64,000 nt of DNA from Parietaria judaica (taxonomy: Eukaryota; Streptophyta; Magnoliopsida; Rosales; Urticaceae): contig OX940868.1 of NCBI GenBank assembly GCA_954871525.1, forward strand, positions 13,580,556-13,644,555, read 5' to 3'. Under the pieces are notes generated by a model. The model was not told the DNA's origin. It did not search any database and saw only the letters and a program-made list of their open reading frames with translations. Of the stretch, positions 1 through 12,093 are shown piece by piece. The number at the start of each line of letters is the position of its first letter. Position 1 is the first letter of the stretch. The position numbers and the translations under genes are program-made.

Positions 1-1843
1 CGTTTTTGCCGATAAATCAGATGCCGTTTTCCAATATTATTAATGGATTATCGAGGATTATCGATGGAGATCTAATAAAACTGTAGCTTATTGTTACCGA
101 CACTTATCGAGGATTACAGATGGATTATCGACACTTATCGAGGATTATCCATGAAAAACCTTTAAAAAAGTTTTAAGAATATATTTACTAAGTTTACATA
201 TGTAAATAAAATATGTAAATGCTCAAATAAAATCATGTCATACTAAAATAGTTTTTTTTTTTTTTTTGCATTGAAGGTACTTTTTCCTAAAATTGTTGAA
301 AAGTGCAAAAAATTTCGAAAAGTACCCATTTTTGTTTGTTATTTTTACACTTGTTAATGCGTAAAATGGCTTTAACTTAGAGTCGGATCAATGGTTCGGG
401 CCCCCAGCTGGACCTGGTAAACACTTGGATAATTGAATACCGAGTCAATGTATGTTGACTTAGCTGAAGGCGGATAGTCTCTTCCAGCGAGTAATCAATT
501 CGCACATGTAGATCACGTATAGAAGAATCGGAGGATTGAACCTCTGAAGCCTCTCTGACACTTGTCATTTAATATGCTTGAATTAAACAGGGAAAAGATA
601 GAGGGTAAAAATATTTGATGCCGAATCTCGTGAAAGGCTTTCTATGTACCATTTAAAGGGATCATTTCATCACGTAGTTCAAAATGGAAGGTTAGGGCGT
701 ACGTACCAGCTTTCTTGGGAAAGCCCGGAGCTGATTGCGGATACCGGGGTCTCTGTCGACGAAGCTAGGTGGCGAAGCTAGGTGGCGAAGCTAGTTGAAC
801 CAACTAGGTTCCAAGCCTAGGAGGCGTCGAGGCGACATGCCTGGGACGACATGTCTAGGTGGTGGACGAAGTTGCCACAATGATGTTTTATGAAGTCAGG
901 CATATATGTCAAAGACACTTGGCAACCAAGGACCATATCATTGACAAAGATCAGACGTGGACATGGATCGAAGGTCGGCAAAGCACGATGATTGACAAGG
1001 GTCGATATCGACATGGGTTGAATGTTATCCTTGTTCCTCACGAGCCAATATAGGCGAGACCCCGAGCAGCAGAGTGTCGGAACCCGACTCGCAGGAAGAA
1101 GGCGAATTCTAGAGAGAGGAGCTCTCATTTTAGAGAGAGAATTCCAACTGTAGAAAAGGTACTCAAATGAGGAGGAGGAGCCTCCTATTTATAGGAAAAG
1201 GTGGTGACCGTTTCTCCTGAATCAGGGAGATGAATGGTGTATGTCATTCCTTGGTGACCAAGGAAGAGGGCGACATGCGCCTTGTCCGGAGAGAGGTCGT
1301 AATGCTCCTTTGTCTTGCGTAATGGTCGTCATTCCTTTAACATTGTCCGCCGTCTAGGTACATTGCCTGCGCATACCTTTTCTCGACCATAAGACAAGGG
1401 AAAGGTTGTCAAACGCGCCGAGGGTTGTCGTAGCTTCCTGATACATCGTTGTCGGTGGCCATGAAGGATGTCGAGGTCATAACGCCTTGTCGCCAGTAGT
1501 CTTCAGGGACGTGGAGATCATAACGCCTTGTCGCCGATGCTCTTGAAAAATGTCATCGCTTAACTGGTCACGCCGACCAGCTCTAAGGGATGTCCCTTTG
1601 GCATTTGGGCTTCGCCTTAGGGCCTGATCTTCCGAACTTCGCCAAATGGACTTGAGATTAGGCTAATGAGTCTTGAATTCACTAGTGGGCTTTGACTTTC
1701 GCCAATGGGGCTCAAATTTTATATATCTCGAAAATCGCACATAACAACATTGGTTTTACGGATAATTGATTGACCTGAAATATTTGCCGATGACTACTGA
1801 CAATATAGATAATCGATGATTATCGAGGAATATTCGAACCTTG
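1..1843. repeat. hAT-like repeat, copy A (left end outside window), split by a solo LTR
   Basis: Bases 1-351 and 1747-1843 match the two parts of related repeats at 39050-39500 and 60877-61355. Shared features are runs of TCGAGGATTATCGATG and the block AAATAAAATCATGTCATACT. The right end, CGAACCTTG at 1843, matches the terminal inverted repeat of the 60877 copy, which has an imperfect 8-bp TSD, so an hAT-type non-autonomous element is likely. It has no coding capacity. The middle (352-1746) is a later LTR insertion. Confidence 0.6.
352..1746 (-). mobile_element. Solo LTR of an LTR retrotransposon (about 1.4 kb)
   Basis: Ends are TGTTA...TAACA, a perfect 5-bp inverted terminus. It is flanked by ACACT (347-351) and ACATT (1747-1751), a 5-bp TSD with one mismatch. 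The related repeat at 39050-39500 reads TTTTTACATTATTTTTACGG at the same place, so it preserves the empty site. On the minus strand a TATA-like CCTATAAATAGG lies near 1185-1196. The segment is more GC-rich than its surroundings. No internal gag-pol is present, so I read it as a solo LTR. The open frame at 817-1128 on the minus strand lies inside it and resembles no protein I know. Confidence 0.65.
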
Positions 1844-4800
1844 AATTCAATAACTAATTATGGACAAATTAAGTTCAATAATTGAACATAAACTGGCAGA
1901 TTGAAATTTTGTACACCTTATCGGCTTATCCTATATAACTAAAAGAGAGTGCAAAATCAGTATAGAGTCTACAATATTTTTCTTGCTAATTAAAAAGCTA
2001 CAAATGGCTGCATCTTAAACTTTTTATTATTGCCATTGTTTTCTATTAAATTACAATTTTACCCAACATCCAACGAGCTGTACCATTTACTGTTAAATAG
2101 TGAAACTATTCACGACATAAGTATTTAATTTAGGATTAATTGTATCAACTATTTTCTCGCCAATTAAAAAGCCTGAAGTGGTTGCATATTAAACTTTTTA
2201 TTATTGCCATTGTGTTTCTATTAAATTATAATTTTACCCAACATCTAACGCACCGTACCATTTACTGCTACTAAAACTATTCATGGCATAATTACCTAAT
2301 TTATGACTAATTGTATCAACATATTCTTAATTTTTTTTAACAATAATATTACGCGAAAGTTATAAAAAATGTGAAAATTTTATTTCGTTCCAAAAAATTA
2401 TTGTTTTTGTTTTTTCTTCACTTTTCATGTTCGTCACTATAACTTAACATATAAAATATAAAAAGAGGAAGATGTAAGGAATTTACTTTATGTACTTGCA
2501 ACAGTTTTTTTTTTCTTCATAAATAATAGATATTTACTTGAAAGAAGTTTGCTTTAGAGATGATGATATTGTTTTTGTATCAGGGCTTTACAGAATAAAG
2601 TTAGTTAAGTGAGTACTCAAGATTAAAAGAAAACTACTACAAAATTATTACCTCTCGGACTTATTTGCCTTGATTTTTTGAATTTTTTGTACAGAAACTG
2701 AGGTGATTAGGACTTCAATCGTGTCTAGAAGCTGATCTTTAAATATTAATTCATCTTTATTTTTATTAAACAAACTATTAAGAGATCACTTAGAGACCCA
2801 GATCAACCCAACAATATCTACATAAGGGAGTGAAAAATGCAAACCAAGTTATGCATATAAATATTCTCTGCCCAATACCCAATCAAATTAAAAATGGATC
2901 AGTTATATAAAATATTAAGCGTCAACAACTAAATTGATTCTATTTAAAAGTTGGACATGAGGATTTATAATAAAGCTGAACAACTTCTGGACAAAAATAA
3001 TTTAACTTATGGCAATTGGCAACATGACTACTTAATAGTTCGAATCCGTATCATTAGTTCATAGGCAATTAGTTTAATACACAAATTTCAAACATAAAAC
3101 AGTTCGATTGCTAGAAGAAAGAAGAAGAAAAAATAACCCGGGGCCCGCAACAACTCCACAAAATATATTAGTCAATTTAGATCATCTCCTTAAGCTTTTC
3201 AACTTTGTTATAATGATTTTTCACGATTTTTTTATGGCGTACATTGGAATTATTTATTTTTTAATATTTTATTTAATCCTTTTTTGAAGAGTATGTCGTT
3301 GAGTATAAGAAATTATTATTTATTTATAGTCATAATTGTCATGAATATAATGTCGTGTAATCATAACAAGATTAACTGGGACCAAGAGATATTTTCCATG
3401 GAATTATAGTCCTAAATAGAGTTGTGATTGCAATTGTCTTGTTGGAGGTAAGCATCAATTTTTGGTCTTTATTTTATCCTTATAAACTATTATTATTTTT
3501 AATAAAAATAAATAAATTGTTCCAATAAAGAAACCGATAGAGAAATATAAAGTAGGAGAGAGGACATGTTTTAATTGGATTGATAATAAAATAAAATTCT
3601 TAAAATCTATAGTGGGTTCTCAATGTCCTGCCAACATCATCGATGCAAAATGAGATTTTAGTGGCATTAGTATCTATAAATATATTACACTATACGCGGT
3701 ATATATTTTAATATAGTTTTGCAAGACAAGTAATCTAAAATTTTAAAAAGTATCTTCCATTAGTTCCATATCTTTTCCTTTTTTATTTCACCTTTATACA
3801 TAAACTGTTAAAATAGCATTTGACTTGATTGGTCCATACTCCAGTCCATCCATATATTGCTATCTTCAAATTCAAACATCAATGCATTTTAACTGCTCAA
3901 AGTCTCCGTTTAATAGGATACTATGAAGAGCCAAATTATCAAGAGCTCTAACACAAGCTCCGATAATGGCAGACTGGTTTTAGAGGGCATGTTGAAGCTT
4001 CGGGTTGTTCGGTTCAAATTTCTTTTGACAAATGAGTAAATAAAGTGTACCAATAAAATAAATCACGCGGTACATAATAGTTTATGATTAACGGTAAAAC
4101 AAAAGAGTACTAATTGAGGACACTTTAACTGTTTAAAACATTTGCCTTGCAAAATTTTATTGAGAATATGAAGCCTGCTTTAGTCTATTTATGAGTACTT
4201 ATACCGTTAATAATTTATATAAAATTTAACTAACCAAGTTTAATATTTTAAACAATCAAATATTTTTTAGATTGATCAATAAAAGACAAGAAGTGCAAGC
4301 TATACGCCACTGAGTAATTGCATTTGGATTTTGCGAGCCATAGTGCGCCAATGAAAAGTGAGACAAAAGCTATCATCATCAAGCTCAACGACCAACAAAT
4401 TTGGACATGTGCTAATAAAAATTCATTTTTATCTCCTTGATAATAAGGAGATAATCTTATTTAATATTAGGGACTGTGTATATAAACAATATACACAACT
4501 TGTATTCGATAAAAGAATCAATAAAAAAAACTGAGACGGTTAATGCCATGCATAGTTGTGTATAATTAATTCAAATGCATATTGCATATTCTATGATATA
4601 GCTTGCACTTCATTGCTTTGTCACATTTCTGGTCTTTCTTTCTTCTAATGTATCATCTATTATTCCTTCAACTTAGGGTTAATGTTTCCTTATTTATAAG
4701 CTATGTATTTTAAAAATCCTTTACTGCAATTTGTCCATGAGTATAATTTACGAATAATTTACCTAGACAATTCCGGTATATTGATAGCGTTTTTATTAGA

Positions 4801-5384
4801 TTAGAATCATACTTTGATTCACCAAACCATTTATAAGTACAACACTTATGAGTTATGATCCTTCGCGCTTTTTTGTTTTTGTAAAATTCATACGAAACGC
4901 CATGCATAACTCGTATCATGTTTATGATTTGAAGTGGACTGAAATGTCAGTTAACGCGCTCCAAATTAGATTACCTACATGTCTATGTTTAAATGCATTA
5001 ACGAATATTTGGGGCGACTCTTTTCATTATTTTCGTTCGCGTATATATATATATATTTGTTGTTTTAAAGTATGTTAATACTTAATAGACTACTTTTGTG
5101 AAGTATATATGCATAAAAATGATATTTTCTTTATACCTTTAAGATAGATATCACTTCGGCTCAAAAATTTTAGTTACTTCAAACAATCAATAAATGAATT
5201 TTGAGTCCTAATTCACATCTTTGTTGAAAAAATTTCTTTTGTAATTCCTTGCATAAGGATATTTTGTGGTATGTTATCCATTTTCTTAGTTTTGCTAGAA
5301 GAAAGACACGACTAATAGTTTCTGATATGCGGCCGAATGAGAAAAGAATAGGTTAAAATTGGGAGAACGACTAAAGATGACTTT

Positions 5385-5710
5385 GTAGTGTAGGGCTAAA
5401 ATTTCCACCGCTGTAAATTTTTGTCGATGACCGAAAATGTGCCAGATTTTTACACGCAAATTTATCCCCATACGTTGTCACTTGTCACTATAACTTTTAG
5501 GTATCGTGGCGTATAACTTATATTGGCACCAAGTGTCCGCATCATGGCTCGAACATGTAGCAACGACGACAATGTAGTCGTTGTAGGTTATTATAAATTA
5601 AAACAAAACTAAAATATAAATAAATTTCCGTCGTGATTGTCCACTTATAGCGACAACAACCTTGTCGTCCTATAAGTCGCAATAGAGCTCGTTTCTTGCA
5701 GTAAATGAAA
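5385..5710. mobile_element. Possible CACTA (En/Spm) transposon remnant
   Basis: The right edge reads GTTTCTTGCAGTAAA, close to the usual CACTA terminus (TTTCTTGCAGTG). The interior has ACGACGACAATGTAGTCGTTG and similar GTCG/CGAC motifs, which resemble CACTA subterminal repeats. I cannot find a matching left terminus or a 3-bp TSD, so this may be a truncated end or chance similarity. Confidence 0.3.
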
Positions 5711-6717
5711 AATGTACTTAATTCCTTTCGAATATATCTGCTAGAGACATCAATGGCTAAGTTAGTCAGTCATAAATAGTATTACATATATTATCCTAGC
5801 ATATTATACACAGCACTGTAAATACATAAAGTTAGCACGGCTTGCATTGCAATACATCATATCTATATGTTAATAGAAATGTGTAAAGCATTTTCAAACA
5901 AAAAAAAAAAACATTTAAAAAAAACATGTTCATATCTTTATGTAGAGTGTTGAGAGACTTCTAATGGTTATCACATCAGTGACATGTTAACTTGTAGCCC
6001 TATCCCATTCAATTCAATGTATATATATTATATTGATATTGTAGTCCTATATTTTGTTCAAATTCAACGGACCGCTAAATTTTATTATCAAGTTGCTAAA
6101 AGAAGACGTGATCTGAAAAGTACAGCAACGTACTAATTGTGTCCTGAAATTCATATTGGCCAAAAGCCAAAAGAAGAGAAAATAGGAGACGGGAAACTTC
6201 TATATATATATATATTACACATCTTTAGCTAATCTTAGGCTGTACTAATATGCTTTTTGGCTTGGCTTTTTATCTGAATGATCATGTGGTACCCAAAAGC
6301 CAAACGAACCCATAAAGCATTTCAAAAGATAAGCACGGAAACATAAAAAGTGTGCCATTCCAAAGGGTAACGCGTTGAATACAAATGATAATATTATTAT
6401 TATATATATATATCCTCACAGTTGTCAAACCTAAGTCCTTTTCAGGATATATATATCTTCGCAAAACAATGTTAATGTATGTGTGTGTCTATTTCATCGT
6501 AATATGTGTGTATATATATGGACACGTAGCTGTGTCACCTTTATGAATATGCATGAAACTGAGTGCAATGTATTATATAGTGATTTTAGAAGAGACATTA
6601 TATATGTGAATGTGATATTTCTATCTTCTAATTACGAGTCGTTTGTTTTGTATAGCATATAGTGAGTGGGTTTTTATAAGAGTGATAACGATAATATAAT
6701 GATATCATACCAAGGGC

Positions 6718-6722
6718 ATATA
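6718..6722. other. Target-site duplication ATATA, left of copia element
   Basis: ATATA directly before the left LTR is repeated at 12094-12098 directly after the right LTR. Five bases is the usual copia TSD length. The surrounding AT-rich sequence makes a chance match possible, but it agrees with LTR ends placed independently by TG...CA. Confidence 0.85.
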
Positions 6723-7261
6723 TGTTGGATCCCAAACCACGGATCTGCGAATAACACGAGTAATCACCACGAATCAAACGAACTTAAGAACACGAATTTG
6801 GGAGAAGAAATTCTCTGATTAATATTGAAGGCAATTACAAAGATAACTCGAAAACTTAATGGACTCACACTCTACTCTTAACTCTTAATTTACAGAGTAC
6901 ACTGCTAGGTTTATATAGGCCTCACATTGGCAAAACTCTAGCTAACAGAATCGCACTAAATCAGGAAACTACCCTAAATAATCTCGCCAAATCTTTGCTT
7001 GCTCCTCAAGCTACGCGCTTTCCTTTCTGGGTAGACTTTCCCTTTTCTGCCCGGACAGTCTTTCTGTCCCCGAGCTGACCTGCTCGTATGCTCCGGGCTG
7101 AGCTTGCCTTCTATGCGGACTCTCTTCATGTGTTCACCCGAGCTGGGCTGAACGTCTGTCCGTCCTTTGTTCTGGTCTGTACCCGGGCTGACTTCTCGCA
7201 AGTCTTTCTGCCCGTCTTGGCTTCTGGTCGTCATCCGGACTAAGTCAAGCTTAAGCTCACA
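6723..7261 (-). repeat. 3' LTR of copia element
   Basis: This 539-bp repeat has TG...CA ends and is identical to 11555-12093 except at two positions: near the left terminus (TGTTGG against TGGTGG) and in AAAACTCTAGC against AAAACCCTAGC. The gag-pol reading frame continues into it and stops at 6974-6976. A TATA-like TTTATATAGG lies near 6911 on the plus strand. Confidence 0.97.
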
Positions 7262-10200
7262 TTCTCCCCCGTAAGCTTGACTTGCTACACTTCTTACTCC
7301 GAGTAGCTCTCTCATCTCTGTGAACTTCACTCTCGCCAATGCCTTGGTGAGGATATCTGCCCGCTGTTCCCTTGTGCTGATGAACTCTACGACGATCTGT
7401 CGTTTCTCCACACACTCACGAATATAGTGATACTTCGTGTCAATGTGTTTGCTTCGTCCGTGAAACACTGGATTCTTCATCAACGCTATTGCAGATTTGT
7501 TGTCCACGTAGAGAGTTGGTGGTTTTTGCTCGGAACCCGTCATCTCATTGAGTAGTCCTTTTAACCACATAGCCTGACATGCTGCTGCGGTTGCCGCCAT
7601 GAACTCCGCTTCACATGAGGATAAAGCTACTGTCTGCTGCTTCTGGGACTGCCAGGTGATTAGATTCCCGTTGAGATAAAACGCCATCCCTCCGGTACTT
7701 TTTCTATCATCGATGTCACCGGCCAGATCGCTGTCCGTAAAGCCGACGAGTACTTCTGCTTCACTTCCTCGGTTGTACTGGATCCCGTAGTCCGTCGTTC
7801 CTTTCACATACCTCAATATGTGCTTCACTGACTGCTGGTGTGCACTTGTGGGGTTCTCCATGTAACGACTGACTATTCCCACCGCGTGTGCAATGTCTGG
7901 TCGGGTATGAGTGAGATACCTCAAACACCCGATCACGCGTCTGTATTCCGTAGGATCCACTTTCTTCCCTTCTGCATCCTTCCCGAGCTGCAGCTTCGCC
8001 TCCATGGGGTACTTGCTCGAGTTACAGTCCTCCATCTCGAACTGTTTAAGGATCTTCCTCGCATAGGCCGACTGCTTCAGCGTGATACAGTCTTTCTTTT
8101 GCTCTACCTCGATCCCGAGATAGTATGAAAGTAATCCGAGATCGCTCATCTCGAATTCGGCCATCATCTGCTGCTTGAATCCATCCACGCCTTCTGCGCT
8201 GGATCCTGTGACGATAAGGTCGTCCACGTATACTCCCACGATCAGAGTCTCCTGTCCGGTACTCCTGGTGTAGACTGCCTGCTCCCTCAGGCACTTAGTA
8301 AATCCAAGATTCTTCAAGCTCTTGTCGAGTCGAATATTCCACGCTCTTGGTGCTTGTCTCAACCCGTACAAGGCCTTGGAAAGTCTGTACACCTTCTGCT
8401 CCTTCCCTGTGACGCTGAACCCTTCTGGTTGCTTAACGTACACTTCTTCCTCGAGGTCACCATTTAGGAATGCCGATTTGACATCCATGTGATGAACATC
8501 CCATCCTCGATGCGCTGCTAGAGCAAGGATCAGTCTGATCGTGTCCAGTCTTGCTACTGGTGCAAAGACTTCGTCGAAGTCTGTACCTTTCTTCTGCACG
8601 TAGCCTTTAGCTACCAATCTTGCCTTGTGCTTAAGGACATTCCCCTCTGTGTCCTTCTTCGGCTTGTACACCCACTTCAGGCCGATGGACTTGTGAGCTT
8701 TTGGAAGGTCAGTTAGCTCCCATGTCCTGTTTTTCTCGATTGACTCCAACTCCTTCTTCATTGCTTCCTGCCACTCTTGCTCGGCTGCTGCCTCTTGGAA
8801 GTTGGTTGGCTCTTCTGCGCAAAGCAATGAGAGTTCCTCTAAATCCACCTCTTGAGTCTTCTCGTAGACTTCGGCTAGAGGTCGGAATCCTCGTGGCCCA
8901 TCTTTAACAGAGGAATCTCCTGAGCTGAACGGGCTGGTCCTGCTCGGACTTGGTGTCTGTGGTGTGTCCGGGGTACTCTCTCTCGGGCTGGTTTCCCTTG
9001 TCTCTGGCAAGACTGTTCCTGAGCTGGGTGTTCCGGGCTGCTGCTGCTCGGCAACATCCTCGTCTTCTTCTACGCTGAACTCCACTGAGTTCTGCTCGGG
9101 GTCTCCTCGTTCGTCGCGCCAATCCCACTTCATCTCTTCTTCGAACACTGCATCTCTGCTCACTTGGAGTCTGCCGCGTCGTGGATCATAGAATCTGTGT
9201 GCCTTGCTTCCTTCCTCTGCTCCAAGGTACACCATCTTCTGACTCCGATCATCCAACTTCTTGAGATTAGGACCCGCAATCTTTACATGTGCGGTGCTCC
9301 CAAACACTTTCAAGTGTTCTAAGTGGGGTTTCTTCCCGTACCACGCCTGGTAGGGAGTGCACTCTCCTAGTGCCTTGGTCGGCAAACGATTAAGCAGATA
9401 GACCGCATGTCTCATTGCTTCTCCCCAAAAACTGGCCGGAACCTGCATACTCTTTAGCAAGCTCCTCGCTGTGTTCATCACAGTCCGATTTCGTCGTTCC
9501 ACAACGCCATTCTGCTGTGGCGTGTGGGGTGCTGAAAGGTGTCGCTGAATTCCTTCCTCGTCGCAGAATTCTCCGAACTGCTGTGAAGTGAATTCTCCTC
9601 CTCGGTCTGTACGCAAGACCTTCAACCTGTGCACCGTGGTATTCTCCACGATCTTCTTGAACTTTCTGAAAGCCTCGAAAGCTCCGCTCTTCTCCTTGAG
9701 CATATACACCCACATCAATCGACTGTAGTCGTCAACAAGTAGGAAGAAGTACTTGTTACCGACAGTGGTCGCAGGGGTGATCGGACCGCAGAGGCCGGCG
9801 TGCACCAACTGTAGTGGTCTTTCTGCCCGGAACTTGGCTTTGATCGGGAAGGGTATTCTCGCCTGCTTCGCGATCATACAGCTTTCACATAGCTGGTCGG
9901 GGTGCTGTATCTTAGGAACTCCGAAAGCCAAGTTCTTCTCGCCCATCATCTTGAGCGCGTGAAAGTTCACGTGTCCGAGTCGAGCGTGCCACAGCCACGC
10001 CGGATCTGCCATCGACGCCATGAGGCAGACGGGCTGGCTGGTCTTCAGGAGGATCTTGTAGAGTCTGTTAGGTGTCCGCTCCACCTTCATCAACAGCACT
10101 CTATCCTTGGTCCACATCTTTAGGTAGGGTCCGGCTAGCACCACCGTATTCCCGATCTCCGTCATCTGTCCCAGACTGATGATGTTACTCTTCAACTTCG

Positions 10201-11527
10201 GGATGAAGTAAACCTCGGTCATCAAACGCTGGTCGCCATTCTTGCACTCGAACAGGATCGACCCTCTGCCTTTGATCTCTACGAAGGATTCGTCGCCGAA
10301 TTTCACGTTGCCCGTGATATTCTCATCGAGCTCTTCAAACTTAGCTCGGTCTCCGGTCATATGGTTGCTTGCCCCGTTGTCAAGATACCATACGTCGGTA
10401 CTGACTCTTTTCTCATCGTGTGTGAGGAGATTTGCAAAAACCTTATCCTCGATAAGAAAGACCTGCTCGCTGGTCTTCTTCGGGTAGTGCTGATCGCTGA
10501 GATCCTCCGGACAGTTCTCCTCGGCTTCGTGCTCGCCGTTCTGTCCGGCCAGGTGTATAATCTGCTCGGCAAATAACAATGCCGGCTGGTCGTCTGGGAA
10601 CCTTACTAGGTTCGCCTCCTCGCCCTGGTTTCTGCTTCGGCACTCTGATGCGAAGTGTCCGAGCTTCTGACAAGAATAGCACTTCACCGTGCTCTTGTCC
10701 CTTCGAGTCGGTCCTTCTTGACGGCTCGAGCTGCTTCCGCGTCCTCGCGAATCTCTGCCTCGACTTCGTCCTCGACCTTGTCCGCGTCCTCGGACTTCTC
10801 CACTGTAGCTATTCCGTCCTGAGATATTTGAGAAAGATTCGGCTCCCCCGGATCTTCTCTGTCTCGCTGTCCACTCTTCATGCGTGAGTAGGAGATTCTG
10901 CTCGTCTCCTTTGTCGCCGTAGCCCCGAAGTCTCTCTTCGTGGGTTTTGAGACGCCCAACAACCTCTTCAACCGTCATAGTCTTGAGATCGCCGAACTGT
11001 TCAATCGACGTCACTATCTGCATGTACCTGCGAGGCAACGCACGTAAAAATCTGGTGACAATGGTGGTCTCGTCCACCTTGTCCCCCAGTGAGCGTATGC
11101 CGGTCACAATGGACGTGAGTCTCAGAGCGAAGTCGTCTACCGACTCGCTTTCCTTCATCCGCATGACCTCGAATTCACTCTTCAGGGTCTGGACTTTGGC
11201 ATCCTTGACGCGATCTGCGCCCATGTGCATAGTCCGAAGCGTCTTCCATGCTTCTTTTGCGGAATCCTTCTCAGAGAGCATGAGAAGGAGTTCTTCTGGA
11301 ACAGCTTGGTAGATTGCTGCGAGTGCCATTCTTTCTTTGCGCCCTTCAGAGTTGCCACCTTCAATGGCCTCCCACACTCCCTGCGCTTGCAGATTTACCA
11401 TCATCTTCAGCGCCCACACGGCGTAATTGCTCTTCGTGAGCATGGGGTAATGGAGTGTCACTGTGCCTTCCCTGGATTCTGGTTTCTTCACAACCAGATC
11501 TCCGATCGTCGATTCTGATGAAGACAT
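6974..11527 (-). CDS. Copia gag-pol polyprotein, uninterrupted frame
   Basis: The frame is 1517 aa from the Met at 11527. An in-frame Met at 11602 lies in the 5' LTR upstream of the PBS and was not chosen. Domains in order: a gag N-terminal region (about 10-230); a CCHC zinc knuckle with CYSC...H...C (283-296); aspartic protease with LDNGASNHM (Asp 383); the integrase zinc region with WHARLGH and CESC; the integrase core; reverse transcriptase with YVDD (Asp 1102 and 1103); and RNase H with Asp 1265, Glu 1306 and Asp 1342. The integrase retains Asp 641 and Glu 677 at the canonical DX35E spacing. At residues 577-578, however, copia integrases usually have Thr-Asp and this copy has Ala-Gly (VHAGLCGP), so the first catalytic Asp is missing. 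The frame does not stop before the PPT: the last 95 or so residues are read from the 3' LTR. Functional except for the integrase, on sequence grounds. Confidence 0.95.
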   Translation of the reverse strand: MSSSESTIGDLVVKKPESREGTVTLHYPMLTKSNYAVWALKMMVNLQAQGVWEAIEGGNSEGRKERMALAAIYQAVPEELLLMLSEKDSAKEAWKTLRTMHMGADRVKDAKVQTLKSEFEVMRMKESESVDDFALRLTSIVTGIRSLGDKVDETTIVTRFLRALPRRYMQIVTSIEQFGDLKTMTVEEVVGRLKTHEERLRGYGDKGDEQNLLLTHEEWTARQRRSGGAESFSNISGRNSYSGEVRGRGQGRGRSRGRDSRGRGSSSSRQEGPTRRDKSTVKCYSCQKLGHFASECRSRNQGEEANLVRFPDDQPALLFAEQIIHLAGQNGEHEAEENCPEDLSDQHYPKKTSEQVFLIEDKVFANLLTHDEKRVSTDVWYLDNGASNHMTGDRAKFEELDENITGNVKFGDESFVEIKGRGSILFECKNGDQRLMTEVYFIPKLKSNIISLGQMTEIGNTVVLAGPYLKMWTKDRVLLMKVERTPNRLYKILLKTSQPVCLMASMADPAWLWHARLGHVNFHALKMMGEKNLAFGVPKIQHPDQLCESCMIAKQARIPFPIKAKFRAERPLQLVHAGLCGPITPATTVGNKYFFLLVDDYSRLMWVYMLKEKSGAFEAFRKFKKIVENTTVHRLKVLRTDRGGEFTSQQFGEFCDEEGIQRHLSAPHTPQQNGVVERRNRTVMNTARSLLKSMQVPASFWGEAMRHAVYLLNRLPTKALGECTPYQAWYGKKPHLEHLKVFGSTAHVKIAGPNLKKLDDRSQKMVYLGAEEGSKAHRFYDPRRGRLQVSRDAVFEEEMKWDWRDERGDPEQNSVEFSVEEDEDVAEQQQPGTPSSGTVLPETRETSPRESTPDTPQTPSPSRTSPFSSGDSSVKDGPRGFRPLAEVYEKTQEVDLEELSLLCAEEPTNFQEAAAEQEWQEAMKKELESIEKNRTWELTDLPKAHKSIGLKWVYKPKKDTEGNVLKHKARLVAKGYVQKKGTDFDEVFAPVARLDTIRLILALAAHRGWDVHHMDVKSAFLNGDLEEEVYVKQPEGFSVTGKEQKVYRLSKALYGLRQAPRAWNIRLDKSLKNLGFTKCLREQAVYTRSTGQETLIVGVYVDDLIVTGSSAEGVDGFKQQMMAEFEMSDLGLLSYYLGIEVEQKKDCITLKQSAYARKILKQFEMEDCNSSKYPMEAKLQLGKDAEGKKVDPTEYRRVIGCLRYLTHTRPDIAHAVGIVSRYMENPTSAHQQSVKHILRYVKGTTDYGIQYNRGSEAEVLVGFTDSDLAGDIDDRKSTGGMAFYLNGNLITWQSQKQQTVALSSCEAEFMAATAAACQAMWLKGLLNEMTGSEQKPPTLYVDNKSAIALMKNPVFHGRSKHIDTKYHYIRECVEKRQIVVEFISTREQRADILTKALARVKFTEMRELLGVRSVASQAYGGECELKLDLVRMTTRSQDGQKDLREVSPGTDQNKGRTDVQPSSGEHMKRVRIEGKLSPEHTSRSARGQKDCPGRKGKVYPERKARSLRSKQRFGEII
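7242..7283 (-). promoter_or_regulatory. Polypurine tract within a 12-bp hairpin at the 3' LTR border
   Basis: On the element strand the purine run GGGGGAGAA (7262-7270) sits directly before the LTR terminus TGTGAGC, as expected for the plus-strand primer of reverse transcription. It is flanked by perfect 12-bp inverted arms, AAGTCAAGCTTA (7242-7253) and TAAGCTTGACTT (7272-7283). The 18-nt loop contains the PPT and the first bases of the LTR. Confidence 0.85.
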
Positions 11528-11540
11528 GTTCTTCGATGAA

Positions 11541-11552
11541 GCTCTGATACCA
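11541..11552 (-). promoter_or_regulatory. Primer-binding site (initiator Met tRNA)
   Basis: On the element strand TGGTATCAGAGC lies two bases after the 5' LTR. This is the standard copia PBS complementary to the 3' end of tRNA-iMet, and it fixes the element orientation and the inner edge of the 5' LTR. Confidence 0.95.
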
Positions 11553-11554
11553 CT

Positions 11555-12093
11555 TGGTGGATCCCAAACCACGGATCTGCGAATAACACGAGTAATCACC
11601 ACGAATCAAACGAACTTAAGAACACGAATTTGGGAGAAGAAATTCTCTGATTAATATTGAAGGCAATTACAAAGATAACTCGAAAACTTAATGGACTCAC
11701 ACTCTACTCTTAACTCTTAATTTACAGAGTACACTGCTAGGTTTATATAGGCCTCACATTGGCAAAACCCTAGCTAACAGAATCGCACTAAATCAGGAAA
11801 CTACCCTAAATAATCTCGCCAAATCTTTGCTTGCTCCTCAAGCTACGCGCTTTCCTTTCTGGGTAGACTTTCCCTTTTCTGCCCGGACAGTCTTTCTGTC
11901 CCCGAGCTGACCTGCTCGTATGCTCCGGGCTGAGCTTGCCTTCTATGCGGACTCTCTTCATGTGTTCACCCGAGCTGGGCTGAACGTCTGTCCGTCCTTT
12001 GTTCTGGTCTGTACCCGGGCTGACTTCTCGCAAGTCTTTCTGCCCGTCTTGGCTTCTGGTCGTCATCCGGACTAAGTCAAGCTTAAGCTCACA
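11555..12093 (-). repeat. 5' LTR of copia element
   Basis: This 539-bp repeat is paired with 6723-7261 (two differences) and has TG...CA ends. It carries the element promoter. A long minus-strand open frame starting at 12171 outside the LTR is only the LTR-borne tail of pol joined to flanking DNA and is not a gene. Confidence 0.97.

Larger units (their letters stand above)
1844..6722. other. Gene-free AT-rich intergenic DNA
   Basis: No open frame here shows recognisable domains or exon-like structure. Visible features are short AT microsatellites (near 6199-6217 and 6404-6412), two similar blocks at 1990-2060 and 2160-2230 that share the sequence around AATTAAAAAGC and TTACAATTTTACCCAACATC, and a possible CACTA remnant at 5385-5710. 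A weak tRNA B-box-like string, GTTCGAATCC, lies near 3040. Confidence 0.6.
6723..12093 (-). mobile_element. Full-length Ty1/copia LTR retrotransposon
   Basis: The element is 5371 bp, with 539-bp LTRs at both ends, TSD ATATA on each side (6718-6722 and 12094-12098), a tRNA-iMet primer-binding site, a polypurine tract and one uninterrupted gag-pol frame. The order gag, protease, integrase, reverse transcriptase, RNase H is that of copia, not gypsy. It is on the minus strand, so the 5' LTR is the right-hand one. The LTRs differ at only two positions, which indicates a recent insertion. The integrase lacks its first catalytic Asp, so this copy may be unable to integrate by itself. Confidence 0.97.

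Noticed and set aside
11528..11602. Upstream in-frame Met at 11602 as the start of copia gag-pol
   Set aside because: It lies in the 5' LTR and would require translation across the PBS. The Met at 11527, shortly after the PBS, begins the gag-like sequence.
7838..11654. Many 60-120 codon frames within the copia element in other frames
   Set aside because: They are shadows of the continuous gag-pol frame, which alone carries the domain motifs.
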